Shown piece by piece: positions 26,903 through 37,696 of a stretch of DNA of 64,000 nt. The stretch is from assembly GCF_002335745.1 (NCBI RefSeq), contig NZ_NIST01000001.1:3279295-3343294 (forward strand), in the 5' to 3' direction. Within the stretch, counting starts at the first letter, position 1. Each line of letters opens with the position of its first letter. Under the pieces are notes generated by a model that saw only the letters and a program-made list of their open reading frames with translations, had not been told where the DNA came from and made no database searches. The position numbers were made by a program, and so were the translations under genes. The DNA comes from Evansella halocellulosilytica (GTDB lineage: Bacteria > Bacillota > Bacilli > Bacillales > Salisediminibacteriaceae).

Positions 26903-27015
26903 GAGCTGAGAGTAAATATATTAGATGAGTTGAGAGAAGTTGAGGAGAGCTGAGCAGAAGATTGATGTATCAATGAATACATACGTCTGCCGTCTCGGGC
27001 AGGCGTTTTATTTAT
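26903..27015 (+). promoter_or_regulatory. trp leader: TRAP binding site, antiterminator and terminator
   Basis: NAG triplets begin at 26903, 26908, 26922, 26927, 26932, 26937, 26942, 26947, 26952 and 26958, mostly exactly 5 bases apart, which fits an 11-subunit TRAP ring. A terminator follows: CGTCTGCC (26984-26991) with GGCAGGCG (26998-27005) and a T-rich tail. GCAGA (26954-26958), inside the last triplets, can instead pair with TCTGC (26986-26990) around a small perfect hairpin (ATTGAT/ATCAAT), forming an antiterminator that bound TRAP would block. A second pairing, CTCTC (27067-27071) with GAGAG (27098-27102), could hide the trpE ribosome binding site. Confidence 0.85.
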
Positions 27016-27112
27016 ATTGATACTTTAATGGTTTAAATCGATAAAATTGAAGAGTTACCCCATTATCTCTCCTGGCTTCAATTACTCAGATTCTAACGAG
27101 AGGGTGAATCTT

Positions 27113-28642
27113 GTGATTGAACCAAGCCAACAAACATTTGCATCTTATGCAAAATCCTACAAAACAATCCCAATGTCACGAACAATTGTTGCAGACACAA
27201 CAACTCCGATTCAGTTATTTCACTTATTTCATGATCGGGCAGCTTTTATTTTGGAAAGTAAAGATGAACTTTCAATTTGGTCTAATTATTCGTTTATTGG
27301 ATTAGATGCTACTCACGTATTAGTTGAGCGTCATGGAAAGTACCATTTTGAATCGGTAAATGGCTTAAAAATTTATGAAGGCGCACATATTCAAGAGGTT
27401 TGGGATAAAAGTCTCGAATATTACGGTTTGCCTCCTGACCTACCAGACACGCCCTTCCCAGGAGGAGCGGTCGGATACTTTAGCTTTGAATCTTACCATT
27501 TAAATGAAAAACGATTAAATGATTCAACTGAGGATGATCAAAAAGTGTGTCTCGTGTTTTGCGAAAAAATCCTTGCTTTCAATCATAATAAAGAACAGCT
27601 CACACTTATTCATTATGAAAGATTTGATGGTGAAGTAAATAAAGCCTATAGCAGAGGTGCAAAGAAATTAGAGGAATTAATAAATACGATAAGCAGAGGC
27701 AAAACGACTAATACTGTGATACAAAGTCAGTTGAAAACAAGTGAAGACGTATTTAATCAAGTCAGGTCAAACGAAACGAAAGAGACTTTTATCGAAAAAG
27801 TCAAAAAAGTAAAAGAATACATTACTGCCGGAGATGTTTTTCAATGTGTGTTGTCACAAAAGTTTTCAATACCTGTAAAATCTTCCGGAATTAATTTGTA
27901 CCGGGTACTCAGAAAGGTTAACCCTTCCCCTTACTTATATTATTTAAGGTTTGGAGACGAAGAGATTATCGGCAGCTCTCCTGAAAGGTTAATAAAAATT
28001 GATACGAATCGTGAATTAGAAATTCATCCGATCGCGGGAACTCGTCCAAGAGGTAAAACGAGATTAGAAGATAAGGAATTAGCTTTAGAGCTACAAAACG
28101 ATGAAAAAGAACGGGCAGAGCATTTAATGCTCGTGGATCTCGCCAGAAATGATATCGGAAAAGTGAGTGAATATGGATCTGTTCATGTAAAAGATTTAAT
28201 GTCATTGACATATTTCTCGCACGTCATGCATTTATTTTCAAAAGTTTACGGCCAATTAAGAAAAGGTACACAGCAGTTCGAAGCTCTATTTTCAGCTCAC
28301 CCGGCGGGTACTGTATCAGGTGCTCCTAAAGTAAGAGCTGTTGAAATTATCCAAGAATTAGAGGAACAAGAGCGCGGTGTGTACGCAGGTGCGATTGCAT
28401 ACTGCGGATGGAATGGAGCAATTGACTCATGTATCGCCATTCGAACGATCATTTTAAAAAATGGAGTCGCTTCTGTTCAAGCTGGTGCAGGTATTGTACA
28501 TGACTCTATCCCTGAGGTCGAATATGAAGAGACGAAAAACAAAGCGAAAGCATTGTTGTATGCAATTAAGTTAGCAGAACTGCAAAATGAAGAAAGCGAG
28601 GTAAATAATAATGACAAACTATTTAAAGAGCTTATTAAATAA
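27113..28642 (+). CDS. trpE: Anthranilate synthase component I
   Basis: Chorismate to anthranilate using ammonia from a glutamine amidotransferase subunit; no trpG is here, and bacilli commonly use PabA from the folate operon. 509 residues. LLESKDE-like tryptophan-binding block ([19 protein letters not shown]), and catalytic-core motifs [11 protein letters not shown]-like [23 protein letters not shown] and [11 protein letters not shown]. Start GTG 27113 with GAGAGGG eight bases upstream; the frame opens earlier at 27047 without a binding site. The end overlaps trpD by 32 bases. Confidence 0.95.
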   Translation: MIEPSQQTFASYAKSYKTIPMSRTIVADTTTPIQLFHLFHDRAAFILESKDELSIWSNYSFIGLDATHVLVERHGKYHFESVNGLKIYEGAHIQEVWDKSLEYYGLPPDLPDTPFPGGAVGYFSFESYHLNEKRLNDSTEDDQKVCLVFCEKILAFNHNKEQLTLIHYERFDGEVNKAYSRGAKKLEELINTISRGKTTNTVIQSQLKTSEDVFNQVRSNETKETFIEKVKKVKEYITAGDVFQCVLSQKFSIPVKSSGINLYRVLRKVNPSPYLYYLRFGDEEIIGSSPERLIKIDTNRELEIHPIAGTRPRGKTRLEDKELALELQNDEKERAEHLMLVDLARNDIGKVSEYGSVHVKDLMSLTYFSHVMHLFSKVYGQLRKGTQQFEALFSAHPAGTVSGAPKVRAVEIIQELEEQERGVYAGAIAYCGWNGAIDSCIAIRTIILKNGVASVQAGAGIVHDSIPEVEYEETKNKAKALLYAIKLAELQNEESEVNNNDKLFKELIK

Positions 28643-29624
28643 ACAATCATTATCAAAAGAAGATTCAAAACAACTAGTGAGACGAATGATGAACGGAGAA
28701 ATCGTAGATGAACAAATCGCAGCAATATTATCAATCCTTCATTATCGCGGGGAGACGGTTGATGAAATGATTGGTTTTGCACAAGGAATGAACGAACAAA
28801 GTATTCAAATAAGTCCTGACATTCCAGTCATTGACACTTGCGGTACGGGTGGTGATGCAACAGGAACGTACAATATTTCTACAGCTGTCGCCATTTTACT
28901 AAGTTCATTAAACGTTCCTGTTGCAAAACACGGGAATAGGAGTGTTTCATCTAAAACTGGGAGTGCAGATGTATTGGAATACCTAGGGGTTCCTATACAA
29001 ACGACGAAGGAAGAAGCAGTTGGGCAGTTAAAAAAGAATTCCCTCTGTTTTCTATTTGCCCCGATTTATCATTCTGCAATGAAGCAGGTTGCTAATGCAA
29101 GAAAAAGACTCGGTGTAAAAACGATATTTAATTTATTAGGCCCTTTAACGAATCCAGCAGGAGCAACTCATCGGTTAATTGGTGTATACGACAGAGAGCA
29201 AGGTAGGAAAATGGCATTTGCCTGTAAAGAATTAGGGGTTCATCGAGCATTGTTTGTTACGGGAGCAGACGGCTTAGATGAAATGACGATAACGGGGGAG
29301 ACATTTGTGACGGAATTGAATAATGAAGATATTACTGAATATCGTTACAAACCTGAAGATGCTGGACTCCAACAAGGAAAATTAGACAGTGCGATCGTTC
29401 ATACAGTGGAAGAGAGTGGCGAATTAATGATGAATATTTTTAATAAGAATGCATCACCTGAAGCGACCAACCTCCTTTTATTGAACGCAGGAGCAGCATT
29501 GTATATATCGGGAAAATGTGAATCGATAAAAGAAGGTGTAATAGCTGCAAGAGATGGTTTAGGTGAGAAAGTTTTAACCCATTTACAAAAGCTCCAGCAA
29601 AGTAAAAAGGAAGTGTTAGCATAA
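28611..29624 (+). CDS. trpD: Anthranilate phosphoribosyltransferase
   Basis: Joins anthranilate and PRPP. 337 residues; the PRPP/anthranilate motifs DTCGTGGDATGTYNIST, KHGNRSVSSKTGSADVLE and NARKRLGVKTIFNLLGPLTNP are visible. AGCGAGGTAA precedes ATG 28611 inside the end of trpE, so the two are translationally coupled. Confidence 0.96.
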   Translation: MTNYLKSLLNKQSLSKEDSKQLVRRMMNGEIVDEQIAAILSILHYRGETVDEMIGFAQGMNEQSIQISPDIPVIDTCGTGGDATGTYNISTAVAILLSSLNVPVAKHGNRSVSSKTGSADVLEYLGVPIQTTKEEAVGQLKKNSLCFLFAPIYHSAMKQVANARKRLGVKTIFNLLGPLTNPAGATHRLIGVYDREQGRKMAFACKELGVHRALFVTGADGLDEMTITGETFVTELNNEDITEYRYKPEDAGLQQGKLDSAIVHTVEESGELMMNIFNKNASPEATNLLLLNAGAALYISGKCESIKEGVIAARDGLGEKVLTHLQKLQQSKKEVLA

Positions 29625-30403
29625 TGTCAATATTAGATACAATTGTCGAAAAAAAGAAAGAAGAAGTAAAAGCTCTTCAACCACTTAATCATAATGACAC
29701 GAGCAGTTCATCAAATCGTTCATTGTACAACACTTTAAGAAATCCGAATCATTCAATTGGAATTATTGCAGAAATTAAGAAAGCCAGTCCGTCTAAAGGA
29801 GTCCTTGTCGATCAATTCAATCCTGTGCAGCTTTCACGTCAGTACGAACAGATTGGGGCAGATGCAATTTCTGTCTTAACAGACAAAACGTTCTTTCAAG
29901 GAGATAAACAACATTTAATCAATGTGAAAAAAAGTGTGTCATTGCCAGTTCTTCGTAAGGATTTTATTATTAATGAAATGCAAATCTATGAATCGAAACT
30001 AATAGGAGCAGATGCGATTCTATTAATTGCAGCTATATTATCGAAAAGTCAATTACAAGAATTTTTTCTCATTGCAGAGGAAATGAAATTAGAAGTACTC
30101 GTTGAAGTTCATAATGAAGAAGAGCTTCAAAAGGTTTTATCCGTTACAAACCCTAAGCTGATTGGTGTTAATAACCGAAATTTAAAAACATTTGATACAA
30201 CTATTGAAACATCTGTAGACCTTCGTCCACTAATCCCACAAACATCTTTATGTATTAGCGAAAGCGGAATTAAGACGAAAGAAGATATTAACTTATTAAA
30301 AAAAATAGGCGTTCATGGCATGTTAGTAGGTGAAACGTTCATGAAAAGTCACGATAAACAATCAGTCGTGAATCATTGGTTTGAAGGAGAAGGTGCATCA
30401 TGA
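29624..30403 (+). CDS. trpC: Indole-3-glycerol phosphate synthase
   Basis: Ring closure of CdRP to indole-3-glycerol phosphate. 259-residue TIM barrel; [11 protein letters not shown] (catalytic Lys), [19 protein letters not shown] and SESGIKT, with [12 protein letters not shown] near the end. It overlaps trpD by one base (TAATG) and the next gene by four (ATGA). Confidence 0.96.
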   Translation: MSILDTIVEKKKEEVKALQPLNHNDTSSSSNRSLYNTLRNPNHSIGIIAEIKKASPSKGVLVDQFNPVQLSRQYEQIGADAISVLTDKTFFQGDKQHLINVKKSVSLPVLRKDFIINEMQIYESKLIGADAILLIAAILSKSQLQEFFLIAEEMKLEVLVEVHNEEELQKVLSVTNPKLIGVNNRNLKTFDTTIETSVDLRPLIPQTSLCISESGIKTKEDINLLKKIGVHGMLVGETFMKSHDKQSVVNHWFEGEGAS

Positions 30404-32220
30404 CCCCACTTTTGAAATATTGCGGAATGCGTACAGAACAAGATTATCTCCATGCGCTTAAATCAGGTGTCGATTTTATTGGTTTTGTATTTGTTAAAAG
30501 TAAACGACAAGTTAATCCAGACGACGTTAGAAAATGGGTGAATCAATGTCCACCACGATATTCCCAGCAAATTGCTGGAGTCTTTGCCAATCAATCGAAT
30601 GAAAGTATGATGAAAATCGCACATGACTGTCAGTTAGATATGATTCAATTACATGGAGATGAAAGTGTCGCTCAATTGAAAGAGTTAAAGCGTGATACAA
30701 CTGCGAAAATATACAAAACGATCCATCATGATCGTCATGCCTTCGAAAAAATGAAGCAGTATAATGGATTAGCAGACGGGTTCATTATTGATACGAAAAC
30801 ACCTGAACTTGGTGGCAGCGGAATTTCCTTTAATTGGGATCCGGTTCCTCAATATATGGAAGAAGCAATAAAACAAGGGGTACCTTGCTTCATTGCTGGA
30901 GGAATAAAAATTGAAAACCTTAACGAGCTTCTTCAATACAACCCAATAGGTATCGATATTTCTTCTGGCATAGAATCTGAAAAAAGAAAGGACGAGTTTA
31001 AAATGCAGACGATTATGGATATGACAAAGAAATCGTATAGTGAGCCAGATCACCTAGGAAGGTTCGGTGATTATGGCGGAAAGTATGTCCCAGAGACCTT
31101 GATGTATGCATTGGATGAACTAGAAAAATCGTTTGAATCGATTCGCCACGATGCAACTTATGATAAAGAATTAATTGAAGAATTAAAAAGGTATTCCGGA
31201 AGACCTACAGCCTTAACAAAAGCGCAGAGGTTAAGTGAACATTTAGGTGGAGCGCAAATTTTTTTAAAGCGAGAAGATTTAAATCATACAGGTGCCCATA
31301 AAATAAATAACGCGATTGCTCAAGCGCTGCTCGCAAAACGAATGGGAAAAACGAAAATTATCGCAGAAACAGGTGCAGGTCAGCATGGGGTTGCTTCTGC
31401 TACGGTCGCAGCAAGGTACGGCTTATCATGCAAAGTGTTTATGGGGAAAGAGGATATGAAGCGCCAAGAGCTTAACGTATTTAGAATGGAATTGTTAGGT
31501 GCTGAAGTAGTAGAAGTAAATAGCGGAGGGAAAACATTAAAAGATGCAACAAATGAAGCAATTCGATACTGGGTTTCAAATGTGGAAGATACCTTTTATT
31601 TGATAGGTTCAGCAGTCGGACCACACCCGTATCCGAAAATGGTTAGAGAGTTTCAAAGTATTATAGGAAAAGAAAGTAAAGAACAGTTTCTTGAAGAATT
31701 CAATACATTACCTGATGAAGTTATCGCTTGTGTAGGAGGAGGCAGTAATGCGATTGGCATGTTCTATCCATTTATTGACGATCACGTAAAATTAACTGGC
31801 GTCGAAGCTGCAGGGAAAGGAATAGAAACTTCTCAACATGCTGCAACGCTCTCTAAAGGTCGAAAAGGTGTATTACATGGATCTTTATCTTATTTAATAC
31901 AAGATGAAAATGGGAATATCATTGAACCGTACTCAATTTCAGCAGGGCTAGATTATCCTGGAATTGGACCTGAACATGCACACCTTAAAGAGATCGGCAG
32001 GGTGAAATATGAATCGATTACAGATGTTGAAGCGATAGAAGCATTGAAACAATTATGTGAATTAGAGGGAATATTACCCGCTTTAGAATCTTCTCATGCA
32101 TTGGCATATGCGATGAAAAGAGCAAAGGAACGATCAAGTCATGAACGTCTGCTCGTTTGTTTATCAGGTAGAGGAGATAAAGATGTCCATACGATTAGAG
32201 AAGCGTTAGGAGAGGTGTAA
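30400..32220 (+). CDS. trpFB: TrpF-TrpB fusion: phosphoribosylanthranilate isomerase / tryptophan synthase beta chain
   Basis: One 606-residue frame encodes two enzymes that are separate in B. subtilis. Residues 1 to ~206 are TrpF: catalytic Cys8 (KYCGMR), general acid D131 ([13 protein letters not shown]) and phosphate loop IAGGIK. Residues ~212-606 are Trp[19 protein letters not shown] lysine K301 ([10 protein letters not shown]), [10 protein letters not shown], and the C-terminal CLSGRGDKD. No stop lies between them; the joint ([12 protein letters not shown]) retains the TrpF C-terminal helix and the TrpB start without its own Met. An internal ATG at 31003 with AGAAAGGA upstream could also yield separate beta chain, but it falls inside the TrpF helix. 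trpA follows two bases later. Confidence 0.93.
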   Translation: MTPLLKYCGMRTEQDYLHALKSGVDFIGFVFVKSKRQVNPDDVRKWVNQCPPRYSQQIAGVFANQSNESMMKIAHDCQLDMIQLHGDESVAQLKELKRDTTAKIYKTIHHDRHAFEKMKQYNGLADGFIIDTKTPELGGSGISFNWDPVPQYMEEAIKQGVPCFIAGGIKIENLNELLQYNPIGIDISSGIESEKRKDEFKMQTIMDMTKKSYSEPDHLGRFGDYGGKYVPETLMYALDELEKSFESIRHDATYDKELIEELKRYSGRPTALTKAQRLSEHLGGAQIFLKREDLNHTGAHKINNAIAQALLAKRMGKTKIIAETGAGQHGVASATVAARYGLSCKVFMGKEDMKRQELNVFRMELLGAEVVEVNSGGKTLKDATNEAIRYWVSNVEDTFYLIGSAVGPHPYPKMVREFQSIIGKESKEQFLEEFNTLPDEVIACVGGGSNAIGMFYPFIDDHVKLTGVEAAGKGIETSQHAATLSKGRKGVLHGSLSYLIQDENGNIIEPYSISAGLDYPGIGPEHAHLKEIGRVKYESITDVEAIEALKQLCELEGILPALESSHALAYAMKRAKERSSHERLLVCLSGRGDKDVHTIREALGEV

Positions 32221-32221
32221 T

Positions 32222-33019
32222 ATGAATCGATTACTTGAACAGACATTTCAACAAAAGCGTAAAAAATTCGTTCCTTATATTATGGCTGGCGACCCAAACT
32301 TAGAAGCTTCGATAGATATTGCTCTCACATTACAAAAATCCGGTGTTGATGCTTTAGAATGGGGAGTTCCATTTAGCGATCCTCTAGCTGACGGACCAGT
32401 TATTCAAGAAGCAGGAATGCGTGCAATGGCAAATGGAATGAATTTAAAAAAAGCAATTCTAGGTATTAAGGAAGCAAGAAAGAGAGGGTTGACTATACCG
32501 GTCATCTTATTTACGTATATAAATCCGGTATTATCGCTTGGAGAAGAACAAACAGTCAAGATGATGGATGAATCAGGTATTGATGGTATTTTGATTCCTG
32601 ACATGCCAGTTGAAGAAAGTGATAAACTTCGCCGTTTATGTAAAAGCGACAAAAAATCTTTCATTTCATTAATTACTCCAAGTTCAAGGGAGCGCATGAA
32701 AAAAATTTCATTAGTCAGTGAAGGGTTCTTGTACTTTGTCACTTCTTATGGTGTTACCGGAACTAGGGAATCGTTTTCAGATATGATCGATAAACCGATA
32801 GCAGAAGTGAAAAAAATCACAAACGTTCCAGTGTTAGCAGGGTTTGGTATATCAAAACGTGAACATGTATCCTTTTTCCGAGAACGGTGTGATGGGGTTA
32901 TCGTTGGAAGTGCTCTAGTTGAGACTATCGGTAAAAATGAAATAGCATTGCAATCTTCCTCTGAAAAAGAAATTGCATTAAATAAGATAAAAGGGTTTGT
33001 ACAAGAGCTCATTTCGTAA
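32222..33019 (+). CDS. trpA: Tryptophan synthase alpha chain
   Basis: Cleaves indole-3-glycerol phosphate and channels indole to TrpB. 265-residue TIM barrel with LEWGVPFSDPLADGPVIQ (the family ELGVPFSDP motif, with W for L at the second position; catalytic Glu), GIDGILIPDMP (catalytic Asp) and SYGVTGTRES, with DGVIVGSALV near the end. GGAGAGGTG upstream overlaps the trpB stop. Confidence 0.96.
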   Translation: MNRLLEQTFQQKRKKFVPYIMAGDPNLEASIDIALTLQKSGVDALEWGVPFSDPLADGPVIQEAGMRAMANGMNLKKAILGIKEARKRGLTIPVILFTYINPVLSLGEEQTVKMMDESGIDGILIPDMPVEESDKLRRLCKSDKKSFISLITPSSRERMKKISLVSEGFLYFVTSYGVTGTRESFSDMIDKPIAEVKKITNVPVLAGFGISKREHVSFFRERCDGVIVGSALVETIGKNEIALQSSSEKEIALNKIKGFVQELIS

Positions 33020-33060
33020 TACGATAGTAGATAATCGTTATACTTTGGAGGAGAAATAAG

Positions 33061-34143
33061 ATGAGAGTAAAAGAAACAATGCTAGATCTTGTACCATATC
33101 AGCCAGGAAAGCCAATGGAAGATGTAAAAAGAGAGTTAGGCTTAGATAAAGTCGTAAAACTAGCCTCAAATGAGAATCCTTATGGATGTTCGCCAGCAGT
33201 AAAAGAAACGATTGAAAAGTCATTTCAAGACTTATCGATATATCCCGATGGCTATGCCCGACAATTACGACAATCAGTTGCTGAGCATTTAGGAGTACGT
33301 GATACTCAGCTTATTTTTGGGAACGGTTCAGATGAAGTCATCCTCATCCTTTGTCGTTCAATATTATCAAAAGACGATAATATCGTTACAGCAAGTCCAA
33401 CATTTCCGCAATACCGCCATAATGCAGTGATAGAAGGTACCGAGATAAGAGAAGTACCATCTGTTGATGGCGTCCATGATCTTGATGCAATGTTAGAAGC
33501 GATTGACGAAAAGACGAAAATGGTATTTGTTTGTAATCCAAATAATCCTACTGGCACATACGTAAATGATGAAAAATTTAATCGTTTTATAGAGAAAGTA
33601 CCTGAAGATGTTTTTGTCGTTAGTGACGAAGCATATTTTGAATATGTTGCTGCGGATGATTACCCGGATACGTTACCGCTTCTTGAGCAGTATCCAAACT
33701 TAATTATTTTAAGAACTTTTTCAAAAGCGTATGGCTTAGCTTCTTTGCGGATCGGTTATGGTGTTGCACACGAAGCCCTCATTAAAGCAGTAGACCCTGG
33801 TAGGGAGCCCTTTAATACGAATACATTAGCTCAGAGAGCTGCCCTGGCTGCATTGAAGGATCAGCAATTTATTCGGGATTGTTTTGAAAAAAATAGAGCA
33901 GAAATGAAGAAATACGAAGGATTTTGTAAGGAGTATGGATATAAATATTACCCATCGCAAGCAAATTTTATTTTAATTGACTTTAACATACCAGGAGGAG
34001 AAGTATTTGACCGGTTGTTAAAAAAAGGATTTATTACAAGAAATGGAGAAGCGTTAGGCTTTCCGACTGCTGTACGGATTACACTAGGAAACCGAGAACA
34101 AAACGATCAAATCATCAAAGAGCTTAAACATATCAGCTCATAG
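33061..34143 (+). CDS. hisC: Histidinol-phosphate / aromatic aminotransferase
   Basis: PLP aminotransferase acting on histidinol phosphate and, in B. subtilis, also on the aromatic 2-oxo acids of Tyr/Phe synthesis, explaining its place between trpA and tyrA. 360 residues; PLP lysine K222 in [26 protein letters not shown] and [18 protein letters not shown] precedes ATG 33061. Confidence 0.96.
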   Translation: MRVKETMLDLVPYQPGKPMEDVKRELGLDKVVKLASNENPYGCSPAVKETIEKSFQDLSIYPDGYARQLRQSVAEHLGVRDTQLIFGNGSDEVILILCRSILSKDDNIVTASPTFPQYRHNAVIEGTEIREVPSVDGVHDLDAMLEAIDEKTKMVFVCNPNNPTGTYVNDEKFNRFIEKVPEDVFVVSDEAYFEYVAADDYPDTLPLLEQYPNLIILRTFSKAYGLASLRIGYGVAHEALIKAVDPGREPFNTNTLAQRAALAALKDQQFIRDCFEKNRAEMKKYEGFCKEYGYKYYPSQANFILIDFNIPGGEVFDRLLKKGFITRNGEALGFPTAVRITLGNREQNDQIIKELKHISS

Positions 34144-34155
34144 GAGGAAACTTTT

Positions 34156-35259
34156 GTGGAAAAAAGAGTGTTATTGATCGGCTTAGGGCTGATCGGCGGC
34201 TCTCTTGCACTATCGATCAAAAAAGAGCACCCTGAAGCATTCATAGTCGGTTTCGATGTGGACGAAAGTTCAATGAAACTAGCACGTTCATTAAAGATAA
34301 TAGATCAAATAGGAGAAAACCTTCAAAATGAAGGTGAAAGAGCAGACTTAATCATTCTTGCAACACCTGTACAAAGTGCGTTAACCGTATTAAATGATTT
34401 GCGACAATGTCAGTTTAAAAATAACTGCATTATTACAGATGTTGGAAGTGTGAAAAAAGATATTGCCGAACAAGGGCGTTCCTTCGCTAGTGGGAGAGCA
34501 ACATTTATCGGAGGACATCCGATGGCTGGATCACATAAATCAGGTGTACAAGCATCAAGTGACAGACTTTTTGAGAATGCTTATTATATATTAACACCGA
34601 GTAATGAAACGGAGACAAGTAAAATTATTACGTTGCAAAACTGGCTTAGGGGCACAAAAGCAAAATTCATACAATTAGCTCCAGAGGATCATGACCGGTA
34701 CGCTGGGATGATCAGTCATCTACCTCACCTTATTGCAGCCTCACTTGTACATCATATTGCAAAATTAGGCAAAGGTGAGCCTTTAGTAAACGAGCTTGCA
34801 GCAGGTGGTTTTAGAGATATCACTAGAATTGCTTCTGCTTCTCCTACGATGTGGAGAGATATTACGTTGCAAAATAAAGACTCTCTCATACGTATGTTTG
34901 ATGAATGGAACAACTTAATGAGAGATGTTCAATTGTTATTAGAAGAAGGTGATAGCCAAAAAGTATACTCGTTTTTCTCTGAGGCGAAAGCTATTAGAGA
35001 CGGCCTTCCTGCCAAAAAGAAAGGGGCAGTTTTGCCATTCTACGATTTGTACGTTGACGTACCAGATCATCCAGGTGTGATCTCTGATGTGACAGGAATC
35101 CTTGCAAAACAATTAATAAGTATTACGAATATTAGGATCATTGAGTCGCGAGAAGATATTATGGGTGTATTACGGCTTAGTTTTCGTTCAGATAATGATT
35201 TACAAAAAGCAAAAGAAACGTTAAAGGACCATATGTATGATACATATGAACTAACCTAG
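34156..35259 (+). CDS. tyrA: Prephenate dehydrogenase
   Basis: NAD-dependent conversion of prephenate to 4-hydroxyphenylpyruvate. 367 residues; Rossmann [10 protein letters not shown] near 9-18, [23 protein letters not shown], and a C-terminal ACT-like regulatory domain from about 297. GTG start at 34156, ribosome binding site AGGAGGAAA directly after the hisC stop. Confidence 0.96.
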   Translation: MEKRVLLIGLGLIGGSLALSIKKEHPEAFIVGFDVDESSMKLARSLKIIDQIGENLQNEGERADLIILATPVQSALTVLNDLRQCQFKNNCIITDVGSVKKDIAEQGRSFASGRATFIGGHPMAGSHKSGVQASSDRLFENAYYILTPSNETETSKIITLQNWLRGTKAKFIQLAPEDHDRYAGMISHLPHLIAASLVHHIAKLGKGEPLVNELAAGGFRDITRIASASPTMWRDITLQNKDSLIRMFDEWNNLMRDVQLLLEEGDSQKVYSFFSEAKAIRDGLPAKKKGAVLPFYDLYVDVPDHPGVISDVTGILAKQLISITNIRIIESREDIMGVLRLSFRSDNDLQKAKETLKDHMYDTYELT

Positions 35260-35270
35260 GAGTGAAGCAT

Positions 35271-36563
35271 ATGAGCATTGTCATAGAACCTTATGCGAAT
35301 GGGTTAAAAGGAATAATAAACGTACCCGGTGATAAATCAATCTCACACCGAGCAGTCATGTTTGGTTCAATTGCAAAAGGTAAAACTGAAATAAAAGGAT
35401 TTCTTAATGGAGAAGACTGCTTAAGTACGATAAGCTGCATGAAGCAGTTAGGTGTCGACATCATCGAAACAGATGACTCAATTGTTATTTCAGGAAAGGG
35501 AATGAACGGTTTAAAAGAGCCAAGTAAAGTTCTCGACGTCGGTAACTCAGGGACGACGATCCGTTTGTTGTCCGGAATTCTTGCAACTCAGTCTTTTTCT
35601 TCGGTTCTTGCCGGAGATGATTCGATTGCAACTCGACCGATGGGAAGAGTAACAGGTCCGTTAAAAATGATGAATGCTTTCATTGATGGGAGAAATTATG
35701 GCCAATTAACCCCCCTTACCATTCGAGGCGGTCAATTACATGGAATAAACTATGTTTCTCCAGTTGCTAGTGCACAAGTAAAGTCTGCCATATTACTTGC
35801 AGGTTTAAATGCTATTGGGAAAACGAAAGTAACTGAACCGTATAAATCTAGAGACCATACTGAAAGAATGCTAAAGGCTTTTCAAGTTGAACTAAACATA
35901 AACGAAAGTTCAGTCGAAATTGAGGGAGCGCAAGCTCTTACTGCGACAAATATTCACGTACCTGGTGATATATCATCAGCTGCATTTATGTTAGTTGCTG
36001 GAGCTATTACGAAAGAAAGTGAAATTACATTAGAAAATGTTGGGGTTAATCCAACAAGGACCGGAATTATTGATGTGTTACAAAAAATGGGGGCATCCAT
36101 TTTTGTTGATCATGACGACAATGCCACTTTTGAACCGACAGCAAATATTACGATCAAAACGAGTAACTTAAAAGGGATTACAATAGAAGGGGACCTTATT
36201 CCTAGACTTATAGATGAAATTCCTGCAATAGCTGTTCTAGCTACTCAAGCTGAAGGAAAAACGATCATTAAAGATGCAGCAGAATTAAAAGTAAAAGAGA
36301 CAAACCGAATTGATACAATGGTTGACCAACTAAAATCTTTAGGGGCGACTATTGAAGCAACGGATGATGGGATGATTATCGAAGGAAAATCCCATTTATC
36401 AGGTGGAACAGTTGATAGTTTTGGTGATCACCGTGTCGGTATGGCAATGGCTCTTTGCAGCCTAATTGCAGATGAACCAGTAACAATTTTAAATAGTGAA
36501 GCGATTAACGTTTCATACCCAGGTTTCTTTCAAGACTTTACAAAATTAAAAACGAACTCATAA
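35271..36563 (+). CDS. aroA: 3-phosphoshikimate 1-carboxyvinyltransferase (EPSP synthase)
   Basis: Shikimate-3-phosphate plus PEP to EPSP, the substrate of AroC; called aroE in B. subtilis, where it also closes the supraoperon. 430 residues; [19 protein letters not shown] near residue 20, [12 protein letters not shown], and [12 protein letters not shown] 35271 follows TAGGAGTG by six bases; GTG 35262 would overlap the site. Confidence 0.96.
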   Translation: MSIVIEPYANGLKGIINVPGDKSISHRAVMFGSIAKGKTEIKGFLNGEDCLSTISCMKQLGVDIIETDDSIVISGKGMNGLKEPSKVLDVGNSGTTIRLLSGILATQSFSSVLAGDDSIATRPMGRVTGPLKMMNAFIDGRNYGQLTPLTIRGGQLHGINYVSPVASAQVKSAILLAGLNAIGKTKVTEPYKSRDHTERMLKAFQVELNINESSVEIEGAQALTATNIHVPGDISSAAFMLVAGAITKESEITLENVGVNPTRTGIIDVLQKMGASIFVDHDDNATFEPTANITIKTSNLKGITIEGDLIPRLIDEIPAIAVLATQAEGKTIIKDAAELKVKETNRIDTMVDQLKSLGATIEATDDGMIIEGKSHLSGGTVDSFGDHRVGMAMALCSLIADEPVTILNSEAINVSYPGFFQDFTKLKTNS

Positions 36564-36653
36564 TTAGTGTATTCATTCTTAAAACAAGACATATCCTCTT
36601 ATTTATTCGCATAGCTTGTCTATAACAGTTTATGTGAAGGCAGGGGATGTGAA

Positions 36654-37553
36654 TTGAAATATATTATGGATATAAGTGAACATAACTCAACTGAAAAACG
36701 AAAAGTATGGGTAGAAGATGGAAAAGTTCGCTACACTTCACTGCCCACTAAATATCAAGGAATCATGAAAGTATGTTCCAACCGTTTTATGACTCAACCA
36801 GGTAATGTCATGATTGATAATCAAGTCGTTTCATATTTTGAAAGAAACGAAGGAATATCTTATATAAAACAAATGCTTCTATTTGGGTATTCAACATTTA
36901 TCCAAAGGATAAGCATAGATTACGAAAGTGAAACGGATCAAATTTTATCCTATACGAGACAGATGTTAAACCCCTCTCCAATCGATTATGCACTTGCAGT
37001 TTCTATACCACTTTCTAGAGTCACTGAATCATGGCTTAGGAAACTAAAGCAGCAATCGATATCATTCGTTGTCTTTGAGATAAGCTCTGTTGAAGAAATG
37101 AAAGAAACTCCGTGGCAAAGACTCATTGAAGCTATGTTTCCAAAGAGGATATTATGTATAGGCGAACCTTCAAGGACGATAGAGAGTGAAAAGGAAAAAA
37201 AGGAGATTTATGACAGTTGGTTGCAAGTTGTTGAAACATTTAGGATTAATTCATATTTATCTGTACCTAACAACTGGACTCCTCTTCCACCACTTCTCCT
37301 AATGAGGTTAGGGTTATATCCTCAAAAAGGTGTTTTGATCATGGGCAGTGATGCAGATTACATGATGTACTCGTTGAATGGCGAGAAGAAACCATTTGAT
37401 TTTCCAGAAATTATCGTCAATAAAGGTAAAGTGATAAAAGCTGGACAACGTTGGGAAATTAAAGAAGGCAGCGGGGAAGAGTTGACGAACTTAATACCTG
37501 AAAAGATGATCCCAATAAACGATGTTTTCCGATATTCTGACCAATCATTATAG
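36654..37553 (+). CDS. Amidohydrolase-like protein lacking metal ligands (unknown function)
   Basis: A 299-residue soluble protein. The N-terminus (KVWVEDGKVRYTSLPTK) and C-terminus (DADYMMYSLNG...EIIVNKGKVIKAGQRW) have the form of the beta-sandwich ends of amidohydrolases, but where the family shows PGFIDxHxH this protein reads QPGNVMIDNQV: no HxH. No later His pair or Asp typical of the barrel was found. It is therefore possibly a pseudoenzyme; this is inference from motif layout. TTG start 36654 with AGGGGATG upstream. It lies between aroA and ypiA, where B. subtilis has no gene. Confidence 0.55.
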   Translation: MKYIMDISEHNSTEKRKVWVEDGKVRYTSLPTKYQGIMKVCSNRFMTQPGNVMIDNQVVSYFERNEGISYIKQMLLFGYSTFIQRISIDYESETDQILSYTRQMLNPSPIDYALAVSIPLSRVTESWLRKLKQQSISFVVFEISSVEEMKETPWQRLIEAMFPKRILCIGEPSRTIESEKEKKEIYDSWLQVVETFRINSYLSVPNNWTPLPPLLLMRLGLYPQKGVLIMGSDADYMMYSLNGEKKPFDFPEIIVNKGKVIKAGQRWEIKEGSGEELTNLIPEKMIPINDVFRYSDQSL

Positions 37554-37580
37554 GAGTCATTATTTGACTCCTATTTTTCT
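37550..37580 (+). terminator. Terminator after the amidohydrolase-like gene
   Basis: Perfect 10-bp stem ATAGGAGTCA / TGACTCCTAT followed by TTTTTCTTT, overlapping the stop codon. Confidence 0.85.
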
Positions 37581-37696
37581 TTCGTTAAAATAGTAAGGAA
37601 AACATCTGTCTTTGTGTTTATTCTAATACATATACAAAGCGTTGTTTACTGATGTTAATGAATAAACGAGTGTACAAATTAAGGGAGAGTTTTATT

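Noticed and set aside
31003-32220. Separate trpB gene starting at the internal ATG
   Set aside because: The ATG lies within the C-terminal helix of the TrpF domain and the frame is continuous; kept only as a possible secondary start.
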